Origin: Patiria miniata
Taxonomy: Eukaryota; Echinodermata; Asteroidea; Valvatida; Asterinidae
Length of the DNA: 64,000 bases
NCBI RefSeq assembly: GCF_015706575.1
Contig: NW_024037051.1
Coordinates: 13,055,016-13,119,015 of the forward strand
Reading direction: 5' to 3'
Each line of letters begins with the position of its first letter. The stretch's first letter is position 1. Of the stretch, positions 1-11,555 are shown piece after piece. The position numbers and the translations under genes are program-made. The notes under the pieces are model-generated. The model was not told the origin of the DNA and did not search any database. It was given only the letters and a program-made list of their open reading frames with translations.

Positions 1-1300
1 CAATTTAAATGGCCAAATTTTGAGTTTCTATTCTGAAAGATTTACATCATTTACTTTTAGCCTGTTTTATAAATCTTATTTTCAAAACCTATCAAAATGC
101 TCAATATCATAGGAATCCCCATTAAATAAACAACAACTTGATTTTTGAATCAGGTTTTTACCACTCATAACCAAAAAGTTACGACCCCCCCCCCCCCGAC
201 CTTCGCACTGTCCATGCGCGCGCCGAGCAAACACCGCGATGCGACCAGACAATGCCAGACGGCCCGCCGTTACGCACGGGCAAAGCATAGTTCCAATCCC
301 GCTCCACACAAGGGGATAAGTGTCCACGCATTATCACTGTTAATACCGCGGTACCAGACAAAGTCTGGCAATGGCCAATCCCGCTCCAAACAACACGGAA
401 ACACGGAAAATGCGTGCATGATATCACTCAGTTCATCAAAATGACCATGAATTCTCGGATCATCCGATTTGAATCCAATGGCTTCAAAGAATTTTAAGAT
501 CATGGCAAGAGGTAGGGAGTCCAGAGGTTTTGGCCGTATATCTGTAACCACGAAAAATTAGTCAATTTAAACCGTGCTTATACATGTAATAAGTATCAAC
601 ATGGCTCTAAAAATACAAAAAAGTATCCTGGTACATGTACCACGAGGAATACTGACTCCTATTATTAAAACATTCATTCAGAACTTTGCATTCATTTGGA
701 TGGAAAAACGAATTCTGAAATCGCGCTTTCCATATCGACCATTTGCGCCAAACATTACCGTGTGAGCCGGAATTTTCATTTAAATCACCGTGTAAAAATA
801 AAATCTACTTGATAAATCGTAATTGTTTTTATCATATCTTTATGGAAGAAAAATAGTACGGAATAGTACACTCGATCGTACCCAGAAAGTTCAGACTTTT
901 ACTGAAACAGTGGCCTATACAAAGAAATGATTAAGCTTGCCGCACCTTGCCGCAAATCATTTTTAAGGGTCGGGGTACAGAGGCGAAACGTGAACATTTT
1001 GTACAACACTGCAACCAGACTAGTCTACTTTCACATGTTATTGTACGCAAGTGGGATTGGTGCCAGACTTATGTAGTCTGGCACGCGGTAACAGTTATAA
1101 CGCTTGCACGCACGTGGAAAGCTGAAGCGCAGGCTAGGCGAAGATGCTATGTACGTGAGTACGTTCAATGCAACCATTTCCAGTTCATTCGTGCGTACAC
1201 TGTATATGCGTTCGTTTCACGGAACCCACTACGGCAGAATCTCGAGGGTTTGATACGGTAAAAAAATTAAAATTAATTAGAATAGAAAACACATCAAAAA
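1..1300. other. Unassigned AT-rich sequence
   Basis: I see no supported gene here. A C homopolymer lies near 186-198. Short open frames on both strands lack recognisable domains and overlap each other, as expected by chance. Several short imperfect repeats of the type CCAGAC...GTCTGG occur between 240 and 400 and near 1060-1082. Confidence 0.5.
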
Positions 1301-1311
1301 GGGCGGCCTCG

Positions 1312-1455
1312 AGCCGGCCTCGACCGATTCGTCGAGGCCGGAAGGCTCCGAGGCCGAGGCTAAGGCCGAGGCCTTGCACCTCCAAGGCCAAGGCCGAGGC
1401 CGAGGCCATGAAAATCGGCCTCGAGGCCGGCCTGGAGGCCGAGGCCGGCCTCGAG
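1312..1455. repeat. GC-rich GGCCGAG/GGCCTCGAG simple repeat
   Basis: A block of about 140 bp is built almost entirely from GAGGCC and its complement, giving many overlapping self-complementary GGCCTCGAGGCC-like words. It sits directly beside AT-rich satellite, so base composition changes sharply at both edges. Frames through it give low-complexity Arg/Ala/Glu or Ser/Arg/Pro peptides, which I do not regard as coding. Confidence 0.8.
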
Positions 1456-1459
1456 ACCA

Positions 1460-2350
1460 CAAACTGGATTTTTCATACAAATCTGATTTTGCCAAATTTT
1501 ACTAAATATACAAGGTACACCTCTTACAATTTAATTTTTTTCATAAACATTTCTTTTTGCCCAATTTTGCTAGAAATACAAGGTTAAGCCCTAACAATCT
1601 GCAATTTTCCAGAATCATCTGATGGTGTCCTATTTTGCTAAAAAAAAATGCAAGGTTAACCCCTTACTATTTGAATTTTTTTCATGAACATCTAATTTTT
1701 CCCAATCTTATTCAAAAAGCAAGGTTAACCCCTTACAATCTGCAATTTTCCAGAAACATTTGATTTTTTCCCATTTTCGCTTTTAAAAAAATGCGAGGTT
1801 AACCCCTTACAATTTGAAATGTTTCATAAACATCTAACCCCATACAATCTGCAATTTTCCAGAAACATCTGATTTTTTCCCGATTTTGCCAAAAAAAAAT
1901 GCAAGGTTAAGGCAAAAAAAAAAACCAAGTCTCCGGTTTCTGGTATGCGCGCGCGTAGCCGTAGCCATGCGCGTCGGCAAAATGAAAAAGGTTTGTTTTC
2001 AATACAAGATGATGTCTCAAAACTGCCAAACTCACTGGTTTGACTGGAATCCTGCTGCTGCACAATTTTAACGTGTTTTTAGATGGGGTTATGATCGAGA
2101 ATAAGCTTTATGTGGCCTCTCTGGACTCCCATATATTTTTGCACTAAGTTTAGTCGGGCACCATTTGCAGTCATCAGCCGACATTTGAAGCCAAAAAAAA
2201 AAAAACCGGTAAAAAAATTTAAAAAAAGCCGCGTCGCCGCACCACTTTTGGGCCAAGCTCCATACCAGAAACCGGAGACTTTTTTTTGGGGGCCTAACCC
2301 CTTACAATTTGATTTTTTTCATAAACATCTAATTTTGCCCAATTTTACAT
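1460..2350 (+). repeat. AT-rich satellite, first block (interrupted by a MITE)
   Basis: Degenerate tandem units of about 66-69 bp carry the core GCAAGGTTAACCCCTTACAA followed by an AT-rich part with CATCTGATTTTGCCCAATTTT-type sequence. The block is split by a 384-bp MITE at 1911-2294. The same satellite fills most of 15.06-21.37, 28.06-28.77 and 30.24-31.07 kb. Confidence 0.9.
1911..2294 (+). mobile_element. MITE family A, copy 1 (Harbinger-like TWA target)
   Basis: A 384-bp non-autonomous element starting GGCAAAAAAAA and ending TTTTTTTGGGGGCC. Subterminal inverted repeats contain GTCTCCGGTTTCTGGTATG and its complement. It sits inside the satellite, and the satellite word GGTTAACCCC is cleanly split with a TAA on each side (1908-1910 and 2295-2297). 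This gives an unusually clear 3-bp target duplication. Related copies lie at 39198, 49527 and 54394. The TWA target and GGCC-poly(A) ends resemble PIF/Harbinger MITEs; the superfamily call is inference. Confidence 0.85.
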
Positions 2351-2659
2351 CAGCTTATGCTAACAAATTATCAGGTAACTGGATCATTAAACGGGACAGG
2401 TGCACATCGGCCTTGGAGCTCAGACCATGTGTCATGCACTCCTCAATGTATAGATGATGCACATAACACTATGGGTAGTACAGGCACAGCTGGGGGTACT
2501 GCCCAAACAATGATGAACGCATTGCGTATGCTTAAAGAATTACCCACAATTCCGGTTTTTACCATTTAGGTCTGGCTCTAATCACTTTACGCGATCCCCT
2601 GACGTCTCATACACTGACTTAAGGCAAAATAGTCAGACTTTCGCGGTCTAGTAACCAGA

Positions 2660-3130
2660 CTTTGACTCTTAACGAAACATCGAATGAAAAGGGAAACATC
2701 AAATGCATATTGCAAAAGATCGAATGCAAATATACCCATGAAACATAGAATACAAATAGCTCGAAATGTCAAACATATGTGTAAAACATTGCTCACATAA
2801 ATATTGCAAATATATTGTAAAACAACACACACAATTGTATCGAAAAACATCGCACATTTAATGCAAACAATCGAACATAATATTGAAAACATCGCACATA
2901 TATATCGTCAAAAGCATCGCACATATAAATTGAAAATCGCATATAAATGTAAAACATCGCACACATATATTGAACATCGCACATATATTGTAAAACATCG
3001 CACAAATATATTAAACATCGCGCAAATAATGAAAAACATCGCACACTTATATTGAACATCGCACATAAATGTAAAAGATAACAAACACATATTGAACATC
3101 CAACATATATATTGCAAAATATTGAATATT
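2660..3130 (+). repeat. AT-rich minisatellite, copy 1
   Basis: About 25 imperfect units of roughly 17-22 bp with consensus near AACATCGCACATATATTG. Frames through it give Cys/Tyr/Ile-rich peptides on the minus strand (for example 2793-3296). These are translations of the repeat and are not supported as genes. A second copy of the whole array lies at 31330-31810. Confidence 0.9.
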
Positions 3131-3149
3131 GCAACGTTTGACACGCCAT

Positions 3150-4850
3150 ACCCTCGAAGCTAAAATCCGGTTCTGCAACCAATGGCAAAATATCGTACTT
3201 TCGGCCGGCCATGTCGGCAAGAGCTGCCGCGCTTACGCCTGCCGCGTGAACTCGCTTCATATATATACGGCGGTGGCGGAGCTGTGCAGTGTGCAAAACA
3301 CAAGCACGTGCTCGGTGGCAGGCAGTTACGACTTGAGCTGATTCTTAGTGACGACTTAAAATCATGGATCAAGTTAAATCTCGAAAGAGAGCTGAGTCAA
3401 GCTACAGTTTTGATGTAATTTTTGTGATGTAATAAACTTTGATGACCCATCTCCCAAAGCACGCGCACGTTTTTATTCAAAAAGTCAGGGAAAAGTGGCC
3501 AGAAAATGCCTCAGATTGCACCACGTACAGGGCATCTAGAATCCAAAACTTTCCCGGGCCCTTAAGCGGGCACAGAACCGCATGCCCTAGGCTTTGCAGT
3601 CTGCGCTCTCATATAAAAAGTTCAACCTAAGGATTTAAAGACCCCCCAGCCTGGATCAGGGGATGGGCCTGATTGAACAAGCTATGCTCACACGTACTGA
3701 GCGTGTATACACGCAGTTGTGCGACGATCAATTCACAGTAATCAACTTAAATAACCATTACATGTATATTATTTTGTAGAGGAAGTTAGCAATGGAGTAA
3801 AAGGGATTATTTTGGACGGAAATTATCAATTTCACTCCTTTTGCATAACGGCCCGTCGACAAATTTCATGATGCACCCCTCCTCATTAAAAACGGTGTAG
3901 CGACGCCCATGATTGCCACTGTCATCCTGAGCTACGAGCCATACACTGAGTGGGAGCCGACACATGGAAGAAGACCAGAGGATAGAAGCAGACAAAAGGA
4001 ATCATACTTGAATTTACTAAAAAGTGGAAGAGACAAATGAGCTAGATATTTGCATGATTGAGGGAATCTTATCGAATGGAGGATCGGTGCCATGGCTCGG
4101 CTGTGGCCGACGTAGTGAGTGAGTGACCACTCCGTTTGTGAGTAGTTTTTGACACCATTCTCATACTAAGCTACTGCCTGGGAAATCCTTGTTTTTAGAT
4201 AAGGACAAATAAACAAAAAAAAGGGGAGAATTTTATTAATATTCTGAAAAGTATAGGGCTACAAAGGAGGAACTTTTGTTGCCCAAGGACCGAGAATGGA
4301 GGGCGAGTGGAAGAGATCAGGTCTACCGTGTACCTTGGGCGACGCGTGTTCACAATTAACTTCAAAACTGACGGAGATTGTTGTCAACTAACATGAATTA
4401 AGTCAAGTGCGGCAAGCAGCCGGCAATAAACTACCGAAGTGTCAAGTGTCGATTATGGACTGTACATTTTTTTTTATTGCGATCCACATAGTTTTACAGG
4501 GCTAAAATCAAACGGGCAAAAAGTTACATATCCCAGTCTTCCGTCATTGCACTGAGCGGTAATGAATATGCATTTTTTTCGGAAGGATTGTTTCGACATC
4601 CCAAATCGTGAAGGGTTTCTAAATTGTTTATGAAATTGATGTTGATATAATACGTCTGCAAGACACCAGTTACGCCAGTCTCCGCACGGAAACAAATCGC
4701 GTAGTGATATGATGACGCGAGGCCGAGGAAGGGGGGGGGGGGGATACCGTGCCACCCACAGGGACCAAGGTGTCGCGCATTATACGCTCCCACTACCTGC
4801 CACTTTTGGATTCGAGGTTGATTGAAAACAACGTAGTGCCTCTGGCACTT
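3150..4850. other. Unassigned intergenic sequence
   Basis: No supported coding region, RNA gene or transposon was recognised. Short G or C runs occur at 4728-4742. A TATA-like ATATATAC string is at about 3259-3266, but no convincing exon follows it. Confidence 0.4.
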
Positions 4851-4859
4851 GGCCAAAAT

Positions 4860-5110
4860 TCAGCCGCGCACGCGCGCACTAAGCAATGGCTTCACCGCGA
4901 CAGATGTTCCAAAGCCGGGACTTTCTGTGACGTCACAATGACGTGCGCGCAAACTTAGAACTTTATCGGCGACTTCTGCCGCGCCTTGGCAACATTACGT
5001 TTGCATGTGTTTGTGGTTCGATCGGTGAACACGGATTTTTGCTTTGGTGCGTTTTCGGATGCTCAAAAGTTGCGATTTGACGGAGAAAGTTTTCTTCATA
5101 GCGATTCAGG
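4860..5110 (+). promoter_or_regulatory. CpG-rich promoter region with CRE palindrome
   Basis: This segment is clearly richer in CG dinucleotides than its surroundings (CGCGCACGCGCGC near 4866). It carries a perfect cAMP-response-type palindrome, GTGACGTCAC at about 4928-4937, and a second half-site ATGACGTGCGCGC just downstream. The ATG of the proposed first coding exon of the kinase gene follows at 5111. I infer a TATA-less promoter and 5' UTR here; the exact start of transcription cannot be read from sequence. Confidence 0.55.
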
Positions 5111-8100
5111 ATGTACAACTACGCAAGAGCGTACGCAGCAGCCTTTTCGGAAAGTTACAAGTAAGAAAACCCATAGACCTATATTCTATTTTTTCTGACA
5201 AACCTAGTTAACATCTTAGGTGTGGCAGGATATTTTGGAAATGTAGAAGGGATGAAACCTCATGGAAAGTACTTCAGTTTCATATTTGATCGTCTGTACA
5301 ATTGATCGAAATTTACTTGCATTGTGAAATAGTATCTCGTCTTTAGTCTTCAATATTGATCCATAATTTATAATCTTCTTTATGTGGGATTTTTGTGTGT
5401 TAACTATAACATCTTGTATTATGTTCAGTAAGTTAAACAATGAATCACGTGGTAAGAATGATAACACGGATGCCTTGGTGAAACTTCTAGCCAGTGAAAC
5501 CGTGATTTTCTTCCCTAATGGCAGAATAGCATTAAAATATGCCTATAATACAGGAATTTATACTCCAGTGGTGTAGGATAAGAAGCTGTGTGATGGAAAT
5601 CAAGCAACAGGAATCAAAATAACAACTCTGGCACTACTGAGCAATTGGGCATTTTAGGAATGCAAACCCTCGAGTTGCTTCTATAATTGTTGTCATTAAT
5701 TTTAATGTAACCCAACAAATGCGTGTCTACTTCAAAAATTAATTCCAACCCAAACTTAATGTACAGTGCATTCCAGTGAAAACGTTTCTTCATTGAAATG
5801 TTAGGCCTACATGCAGACAGCAGTTTTGCTGATAATTGGGGCATTATCATTTTGTTTCATTGAACACTTAGAAAGGCTTGTGACTTGTTGGACCACTCGG
5901 CGGGAGGTAGCGGGGCGTGTTACGGCAACTACGGTCCCCGTTCTGCAACCGTCGGAGGACGATGTCCGCACTCGGCTCGCGTCGGGAGCGGTAATCCACC
6001 CAGAGGTGATACCCGGGGAAGATCGCGGAATGCCGGTCAGCCCATGACTGGCTCCCGGCGGGTGTCCCCAAGTGGATATGTCCATCGCCAGATTGATTCC
6101 GCTAAGGATGAGCGGAATCTTAAGCCACCCTTACAAGGCCCTCAAGTCAGGTGAGTCTTATTCAAAACTCTAAACTAAATCTGGAACACCCCCCCCCCCC
6201 CAAGGAACAACTCTCACCACCAGAACAAAATTACAGAACAATTTTTAAATCGCAAGATACTTTAAAATAGGATAGGAATCAAGCGAGACCAAAGTTTGGC
6301 AGAGAATGGCAACATTACTGTGATTTTTATTTACCCCAAACAGGAGGCTTTTCCCCCTTCGGCGTCAACTTCAACGCAACAAGGTTCGACCTCTCAACAC
6401 CGACGGTCCCTCGTTGACACCAGAAGCACGCCCGCCCCGCCCTAGTGCCCGAGTCGACTCGGCCCGCTACGCCATGTTTAATGCCTCATCGCAAATCTCA
6501 AATACCAACCGGGGATCAGGCAACTTGGTCGTAGTCGGGCAGTCCTGTAAGCTGACAAACATCAACAGCGACAGGACGAGCTCGTGTCCCCCAGTAGACG
6601 ATGATGACAGGCCGTCATTTGTCGTCTCAGGCCAGGCACGTGTCCCACCAAGATCAAGGCGAGTGCAGTTATTTCTAAAAAAAAAAATGTATAAACAATT
6701 GTTTTTATACAACAGAGACGTTCGTATGCCTTGTTATAATTATGTCTGATGTCTTTAGATTTTAATACTTAAGGGGGGGGGGGCATGGCTATTTCGTAAG
6801 CTTAACAATTTCTAAGTGTTAGCTGATGCTAATGAAATCTTCCGTTTCTTAAAACAAAAATGAAAAAAAATTCCGAAACCAGTTTCTTTTCCGCTATAGT
6901 AGATTTATTCTGAAAGAGCCACTTGACAAATTGGTCTTGGTTGCAAGCAAATGTATTATGGTATCATCATTTGTCACAGTGAGGAAAAATCAAAGACAGT
7001 GCCTCCTAGGCCTAAGGAGAACTACCTCAAACCATGTATATACACAAAATTGAGAACCCCGCCATATCACCTTTACTCCCCTTAGGCCCAAGCGACCGTG
7101 GACATCGAGACTTCGATCCCTCTTTGCTCCTCGGAATTGCGAGCGCATGACCACCGTTCAGCCCTTCGTTACACCACAAGGGCAATCGGAAGGTCAAGTT
7201 AGTCGACCTTGGTCACTGAAAGAAGACCACAGTGACCCAGGTCAAGTCAGCCGACCTAGGTCACTGAAAGAAGACCACGGTGACCCAGGTAAAGTCAGTC
7301 GACCTAAGTCACTGAAAGAAGACCACAGTGACCCAGGTCAAGTCAGTCGACCTAGGTCACTGAAAGAAGACCACAGTGACCCAGGTCAAGTCAGTCGACC
7401 TAGGTCACTGAAAGAAGACCACAGTGACCCAGGTCACCAGAGCCGGTACACCAGCGCTCTGATGAAGAATCGAGAAGTGAAGGGATTTGGAGGAAATGGT
7501 GAGTTTCAAAAATCTACTGGCAGGCCAAATTTGCGATTTGTCCTTTGGAACAATCATTTCGTCTGCATCGCTGTATCCAGGTGATTAATGAAAGTACATT
7601 ATATTTGCACACTGAAAACAACTTAAGAACGTGGCTACACCCTAAACAGTTCTTTGAAATTGCCACATTTGCCAAATTGAAATCTTTCTTCTCGGACATT
7701 TGTTTTGTCCTCATGGTTACGTATTTTTATTATTCTTTCCAGCATCAACTGGAACAATGCATCGTCGGCAAGGCAGTGCTGCCATGGCTTCAAGACCAGC
7801 CTCTTGCACCGACCAGCCACTCCCGATCCCAGGAGTACCCCAATTAGACTGGGACCATCTGCAGTCAAGCTCTCTCTCTGCCCTGATGACTGATAATCCC
7901 ATCTTATCGCAGGAGCAAGAGGAGGTTACGAGCCTCATCGTCAACTACGATGATGGGTCACTCCTTACTTTAACTCCCAGGGATGATTCCTTATGCAATT
8001 CGTCTGTCTCCATCTTGCCTTCGTTTCCATCTCAGAGGCAAGAACCAGCGATGGAGGATGGAAAACCAGCACCAGATGAGGAAGTAGAAATCCCTAACCC

Positions 8101-11100
8101 GGATCCTCTGACGTCGATCTCAAGAGGTGATGACAAGTCTTCTGAAATCAAGTTGACACCGCAACCATCCCCAATGCAAGACAGAGAAGGTGAAGACATG
8201 ACACCAGATGACAACTCAGTGTCGAAGCCAGTCTTGCAGTCTCTATCTACCGAGGGGGATTGTGGGTCCTCTGATTTCACGCCGTGCTTATGTCTACAGG
8301 TTCAGGAACAAGTACAAGAAGATCAAGATGTAGCACACAAGAATGCAGAATCCACCTTGAAGTCTGTAGCACCTTGCTCTATCGCAACAAGTGAGGAATC
8401 TCCTACCACCATCCTCATTTGTCACCTGGATAGGCTTCAAGCCGAAGTCGTTGAAGATGGCAACAGAGCATCAGATCTTGAAGGTGCAAATTCAAGACAC
8501 GAACCTACATCCCCTTCAAGACATGATGCACCATCTTCCCCAACAACATCAACCTCTTCCGAAACGTCATCGGATGAAAACAGAACCCCTGATGACGGGA
8601 AACCATGCACTTTTAACGAAGTCCTCATCTCTGCCTTGCCCAGTCTTACATCTGCAATCTATGAGAAGGAGGCTTTGGAGAGGAATGGAGACGAAAGATC
8701 TGATGATGAAGAATCACCTAAACAACAACCGTCTGCATCTTCATCGACGAGAAGTGGTCTCTCCAACCCAGTGAAAACTTTTTCAATGTCACCATTATCA
8801 GAAAGCACAGAATCAACAATCAAGCAGGATGAAGACATGGTATCTGAGAATGAAGGAATCATCTTGGAGCCTCTTCTTTCTTCAGAAAATGATACCACAT
8901 CCTCTATCCCAATGGCAACCTCGTCTTTGGCAACATCACAACATCACAACGAGGTGGGAGAAGGTGGAGATGATATTGATGGATTGGAATCGATCTCGAA
9001 GCCAATGTCTCCATCTGAGCTCAGTGTATCCACTGCATCTACAAGCTTCTCTTCGTCTCAGAGTCTCGGACCAGGAACGGAGGATGAAGACTTCATCTAC
9101 GATGATGATAGAGAGGGTTCCTCATTATCATCCATGAGAGCTGCAGGCACTGCTAGTGAGGTAAAATAAGCTTGTTATGAGTTTTTGCAATATCGAATTT
9201 ATAATACAACTTTAAGGAAATCTGAATAAGAAGTTTAGCCCATTTACTCATTAGCGATGTAAAGGGTTTCGAAACCTTATGATTTCTTCAAATAGTACGG
9301 GGCGCCAGGGTCTCAGTCAATTCATTTATGATAAAAATGAACTGAGTCGAAATCATGAGAATTATTCAGTTTTGAATTTTTTTTCAATTTCTGTATGTTT
9401 TCATCAACAGGAATTTCAAACCAAAGAAGCCAAAGATATAATTCACGAATTGAACCAAATGACCTCAGCGACGGAGGACGTAAAGTCACGTATTGAGTGT
9501 TTGAAATCAGCCTCTCCAGCAAATCCTGCCAAGAAACCCTCAAATACCGAGGAGGCTAGGGGAACATCAAGTACACCATCACAGACCCTGGAGGACGCCT
9601 TGAGTCCTAGACAGGTGGCATCTTCAAAAGATTCGGAATCGTCATCATCCATAATTGCAAGGAAGGATTCCAATGAATGTTTGGAGGATCTTGAAGGAAA
9701 CGCTCAGAAGAGTGACGCAACATTAAGTACAACAGCACAAGCTCGAATGGACATCTTAAGTCGTCAAGAGACTGCATCTGCAAGAGATTCTGAATCTCCT
9801 TCATCTGTAATTGCAAGAACAGATTCCACAAACCTTTTGAATGATCTTGAAGGAAAAGCTCAGAGGAGTGACTCAACATCTAGTACAGCAGCACAGGTTC
9901 AAACAGATAGCTCAAGTCTTCAAGAGGCTGCATCCGCCAGAGATTCAGTGTCTCCTTCATCCATAGTTGCAAAAGAAGCTTCTAACAAGAATTTGGTGGA
10001 AACTGCAGGAAAAGAACAGAAGAGCGACTCAGATCGGCAAGAGTCAACACCAGCTGGAAATCATGCCTCTTCAGTTTCAAAACTCTCTGAGAAGAATTCA
10101 ACTTCAACTTCAACGAGAACAATTGTGCCTTTGTTAGAAGAAAATCAGCTTTCACAACAACCGAACATCTCGAAGACATCACCTTCGAAGGATGCATCAG
10201 CAAATGACAAGAAATCAAGCATAGCCAATACATCTCCTGCTAAGACCTCCCAAGCAACACAAGGTCCTGAAAACGGAATACCAGAACTCACAGCTGTTAC
10301 TTACCCGTCTATCCATCCTAGCGAGTTAGAGTTCATTCTGTCTGACAGAGGAGGACGGGTGATGCTTGGGTGTGGTAACTATGGTGAAGTCTTACTGATG
10401 CGTCGTCAAGGAGACACCACCCTGCTTGCCGTCAAGGTACTGACAAGGAGCTTCTCACTCTTACAGCAAGAGGTGGCAGCCATGCATGCGGTGATGAACT
10501 GCCCGTACTTCCCCAAGTTTGTAGGAGTCATTGACTACTGTTCGTACGCCCAGGAGCTAGTGGGTGGAGTCGGGAGGAACACGGCTTACAACTTCAGCAA
10601 GGCGCGGTACGATTACAATCTCTTGAACGCGTTAGAGTGGCTACACGTCTGCCGTGATGTCACGGAGGGACTCAAGGCTTTACACGCTGCTGGCTGGCTT
10701 CATAACGACCTACACTGCGGTAATGCCATGGTGTGTCCCAATCCACCAGGCTCGGAGGTGGCTTGGTGTGGCAAAATCATCGACCTAGGTAACGCCCAGC
10801 GGACTTCGAATCCAGGCCCACTGGTGATCCTGGAATATGAGGAACAGAATATGTTCTACAAAGTTGCCAAGCAGGTACAAAAAAGCAAGAATGTAAATAA
10901 TATCATATGCCATCATCTTCGTCCTTGGTATATTCGTCATCACATCAAATTCTAATCTTATCTATAATCTTGTACACTTGTGCATCTTTTCTTTTCCCTT
11001 CGTTCCATTCCATGCAGCTTTTAAGTTTGATATTTAAATTCAACTTTGCTTTTGTGATAAAAACGTAATCACAGATGTACATTACTTTGGAAAGTCGAGA

Positions 11101-11555
11101 ATCAAGCCCAGAATACCAACCACTTAATTTGAGTGCAGTCAATACGTTACTTATATGCTCTCTACTAAAGTTAAACATGAACCATTGCTGAATGTAAATT
11201 GTTCCCACTTCATTTCTCAAGTAAGTTTGTTTGCTCAACCATTCACTTCAAGTGTGCTCCCGAGGTGCTGGAAGGCAGAGGCACGTTCACCGAGAAGTCT
11301 GACATCTACAGTCTTGGCAAGCTCTTCGTGGATGTAGCCGGTGATGCAAACATCCTCCACGGTCTTCGTCTGCTGGGCGAGTTCTCCTGCATGAGACGCA
11401 GCCCCGGTGCTCGCCCGACACTGGAAGCCATCTCGCTGAAACTTGACCATCTCATTGCGCAGCTGTTGGAGGCTCACCGGCAATCTTCCAGTCCTACTCC
11501 TGCTCTTCCTTCCTCATCCTCTCCTTCTTCTAATCATCGTCGCCATCTTTCTTAG
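5111..11555 (+). CDS. Seven-exon gene: large low-complexity protein with C-terminal protein-kinase domain
   Basis: Proposed exons are 5111-5160, 5872-6150, 6344-6658, 7086-7498, 7743-9160, 9411-10874 and 11253-11555. All junctions keep frame (phases 2, 2, 2, 1, 0, 0) and sum to 4242 nt, or 1413 residues plus stop. Donors are GTAAGA, GTGAGT, GCGAGT (a GC-AG intron), GTGAGT, GTAAAA and GTACAA; acceptors are CAG, TAG or AAG. Residues 1 to about 1100 are Ser/Thr/Glu/Pro-rich and probably disordered. They include a 16-residue repeat (about 250-332) and a 52-residue repeat (about 890-1045). The C-terminal kinase-like domain has a glycine loop LGCGNYGEV (about 1144-1152), Lys1167 in AVK, HND at 1256-1258 with Asn1263, DLG at 1283 and APE at 1315-1317. 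HRD is changed to HND and DFG to DLG, but the catalytic Lys, Asp, Asn and metal-binding Asp are present, so activity is plausible. The kinase family and substrate are unknown to me. The start was chosen because the ATG-bearing 50-nt exon joins exon 2 in phase; an extra upstream exon is possible. Confidence 0.8.
7190..7437 (+). repeat. Coding minisatellite: 48-bp unit, about five copies
   Basis: Within exon 4 of the kinase gene, a 48-bp unit repeats about five times and encodes a 16-residue motif of the form SLKEDHSDPGQVSRPR. Unit length is a multiple of three, so copy-number change would not shift frame. At DNA level each unit contains GGTCA and TGACC words in opposite orientation. The repeat is charged and probably unstructured. 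Confidence 0.9.
9603..10070 (+). repeat. Coding repeat: 156-bp (52-residue) unit, three diverged copies
   Basis: Units begin near 9603, 9759 and 9915 in exon 6. Each encodes a version of (R/L)Q-x-(A/V)AS-x-(R/K)DS-x-S-x-SS followed by a Leu-Glu-Gly (LEGKAQ-like) segment and a KSD/RSD Ser/Thr-rich end. The copies differ at many positions, so this duplication is older than the 48-bp repeat in exon 4. It lies just N-terminal to the kinase domain and probably forms part of a flexible linker. Confidence 0.8.

Larger units (their letters stand above)
1484..3148 (+). repeat. Long dispersed direct repeat, copy 1
   Basis: From the satellite segment beginning near 1484 through the AT-rich minisatellite ending near 3148, this region matches 30356-31828 in the same orientation. 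Shared landmarks are a diverged satellite stretch with ACAAGGTACACCTCTTACAA, then CGGCCTTG(G/T)AGCTCAGACC, then a GGGTACTGCCCAAACAATGA segment, then the minisatellite, then GCAACGTTTGACACGCCATA. Copy 1 also carries a MITE and about 60 bp not present in copy 2. The duplication appears older than the MITE insertion. Confidence 0.85.

Noticed and set aside
1185-1587. Arg/Pro/Ala-rich ORFs
   Set aside because: They translate the GGCCGAG simple repeat in several frames on both strands.
2793-3296. 167-codon Cys/Tyr-rich minus-strand ORF
   Set aside because: A translation of the 17-22-bp minisatellite; the same appears at 31585-31956.
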